Source of the DNA: Branchiostoma floridae
Taxonomy: Eukaryota; Chordata; Leptocardii; Amphioxiformes; Branchiostomatidae
NCBI RefSeq assembly: GCF_000003815.2
Contig: NC_049986.1
Location: forward strand, 17,677,192 to 17,741,191
Direction: 5' to 3'
Length of the DNA: 64,000 nt
The stretch's first letter is position 1; the number at the start of each line of letters is the position of its first letter. A model generated the notes under the pieces. That model was not told the DNA's origin and made no database searches. It was given only the letters and a program-made list of their open reading frames with translations. The translations under genes and the position numbers were made by a program. Shown piece after piece: positions 62,796 to 64,000 of this stretch.

Positions 62796-64000
62796 ACTTT
62801 TGCATCTTGTCTCGTCATTTTTCCATAAGACGTCTTAAGTTCACCGTCCTCTCTTACCCAAACTGCTGCTTGTACTTTGTAGTACGCAACACCAGGTCAC
62901 AGCCCTGGCCTAATAGGTCCATGCTGGTGGCATTTGCTCACACCTCTAGATAATTTATCAGCCAATCGCCATTCCTCTTGCCCATATGAGTTGACGTGAT
63001 TGGCTGGTAACCTTGCCCGGAACAAAATCTTGTATCTGATTGGCTAGCTGACAGCTCTTCGGTGCTATCTACCCCAGACTGAAGGATGGTACGGCCCAGA
63101 GCTTTTTGTTAGGGTCATATTTTCACACAAAAGCAGTGCAGTCTGGCAGAGAGGACGGTTCAGTCTTACCTTACTGGAATCTTGTCTTGACATTTTCCAT
63201 ACAAGGTCTTAAGTTCACTGTCCTGTAGCTGTATTCAATATTGCTACCCTTCCAATAGATACTTTGTGTGGTACCTTTCCAATTTTTCTACTTCAGCTGC
63301 TGCTATTATTATTTACTTTGCTTCTATGAAAAACAACTGTGTATACAGCTAGCTTGTAGTTGTATTGTATGTACTGTGTATTACCTGCATTGTAGTACTG
63401 AATGTTGCTAGTTTGTAGTTTTACAGTATTGGTAAAAGTTTTTAGTTTTTTGTGATTGACTCCTGCTTGTTTTTGTTTTTCTGTTGTTGTTGTTGTTTTG
63501 CTCATTGCATCAACATCTAACCTAGCATGACATTATCAGAGGTAGAGTTTGGCTTGCCTCTACATTGCATTAGGCTGCTTTGAAACACTTGATTACTATA
63601 GACTCAAAATTTTAGGGTTTAATGTATATCCAGAAACCAATTACTGGTGATAATGGTTGACATTTTGGACGTAAGCATGACCAAAAAGTATTTGTATAAA
63701 AAAATTATGTTGAATGTGGTTACTTGTCATGTCACCTGTACCATGGTATTCAAGAGGTCTGACACAGATACAAATCTTATCTCCTGAATTTCCTAACATG
63801 CCCACCAAAGATAGTTACATGACATAGCACAATCGTAGTTCTTTCCTGTTTGAAACTTGAAACTGTTTGAAAACAAAGAGAGTGGTCAAAGTTTTTGACT
63901 TTTATATCATATACATGATACATCCAGAAGGTTGATTTGGGTAACTTTGGATCAATAGACTGACTTCAAATTTAGGATTTCTACATCCCAGAAACCACCC
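62796..64000. other. Right edge, probably PPIP5K intron; nothing recognised
   Basis: AT-rich, no exon recognised. (TTG)n near 63482-63498. Confidence 0.4.

Overview
This is eukaryotic genomic DNA. Genes are split by GT-AG introns, introns and spacers are packed with short inverted-repeat transposons, and there are three assembly gaps (30196-30843, 34321-34505, 53984-54083). The protein-coding content and the very high load of MITEs and minisatellites suggest an invertebrate deuterostome, most likely a lancelet (Branchiostoma). The species is an inference from style, not proof.

Layout. 1-11.4 kb: two paralogous minus-strand genes (exon 1 at 6719-6941 and 10527-10749). Each encodes a secreted coiled-coil protein of 78-79 residues ending in A-K-K. 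They arose by segmental duplication, and transposons expanded the intron of one copy to about 5.5 kb. 9.4 kb: an orphan first exon for a signal-anchor protein, cut by a MITE. 12.1-14.4 kb: a complete five-exon plus-strand gene for a 265-residue MIF4G-domain protein (CTIF/MIF4GD family). 16.4-25.5 kb: a complete twelve-exon minus-strand gene for a 505-residue TTC23-type TPR protein, convergent with the MIF4G gene. 25.8-27.4 kb: repeats. 27.4-36.6 kb: a 9.2-kb giant inverted-repeat element made of about 88-bp tandem monomers in opposite orientations, with a TGTTGG/CCAACA terminus and a 5-bp target duplication. 36.6 kb to the right edge: a plus-strand PPIP5K (VIP1-type inositol pyrophosphate kinase) gene with at least 21 coding exons. 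It carries the ATP-grasp kinase domain, the histidine-acid-phosphatase-like domain and the start of the low-complexity tail, and it continues beyond the window.

The most unusual pattern is in PPIP5K. At least seven of its exon-intron junctions carry tandem duplications that copy the exon edge with its splice site into the adjoining intron: acceptors at 40.2, 44.2, 54.4 and 59.0 kb, and donors at 45.8, 53.0-53.8 and 58.6 kb. TTC23 shows one similar case at 18.26 kb. This gives arrays of decoy splice sites. PPIP5K also has two exons one base short of the conserved reading frame (46622-46696 and the exon ending at 54164), a probable 30-nt mini-exon, and probably a start codon split by an intron.

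Mobile DNA includes hAT-like MITEs (CAGGG...CCCTG ends; several with visible target duplications), PIF/Harbinger-like elements (TAA/TTA duplications), five copies of one TA-flanked MITE, a mariner remnant interrupted by a LINE 3' end, other LINE 3' ends, and several long hairpins. I saw no rRNA, tRNA, CRISPR or virus-like coding sequence.
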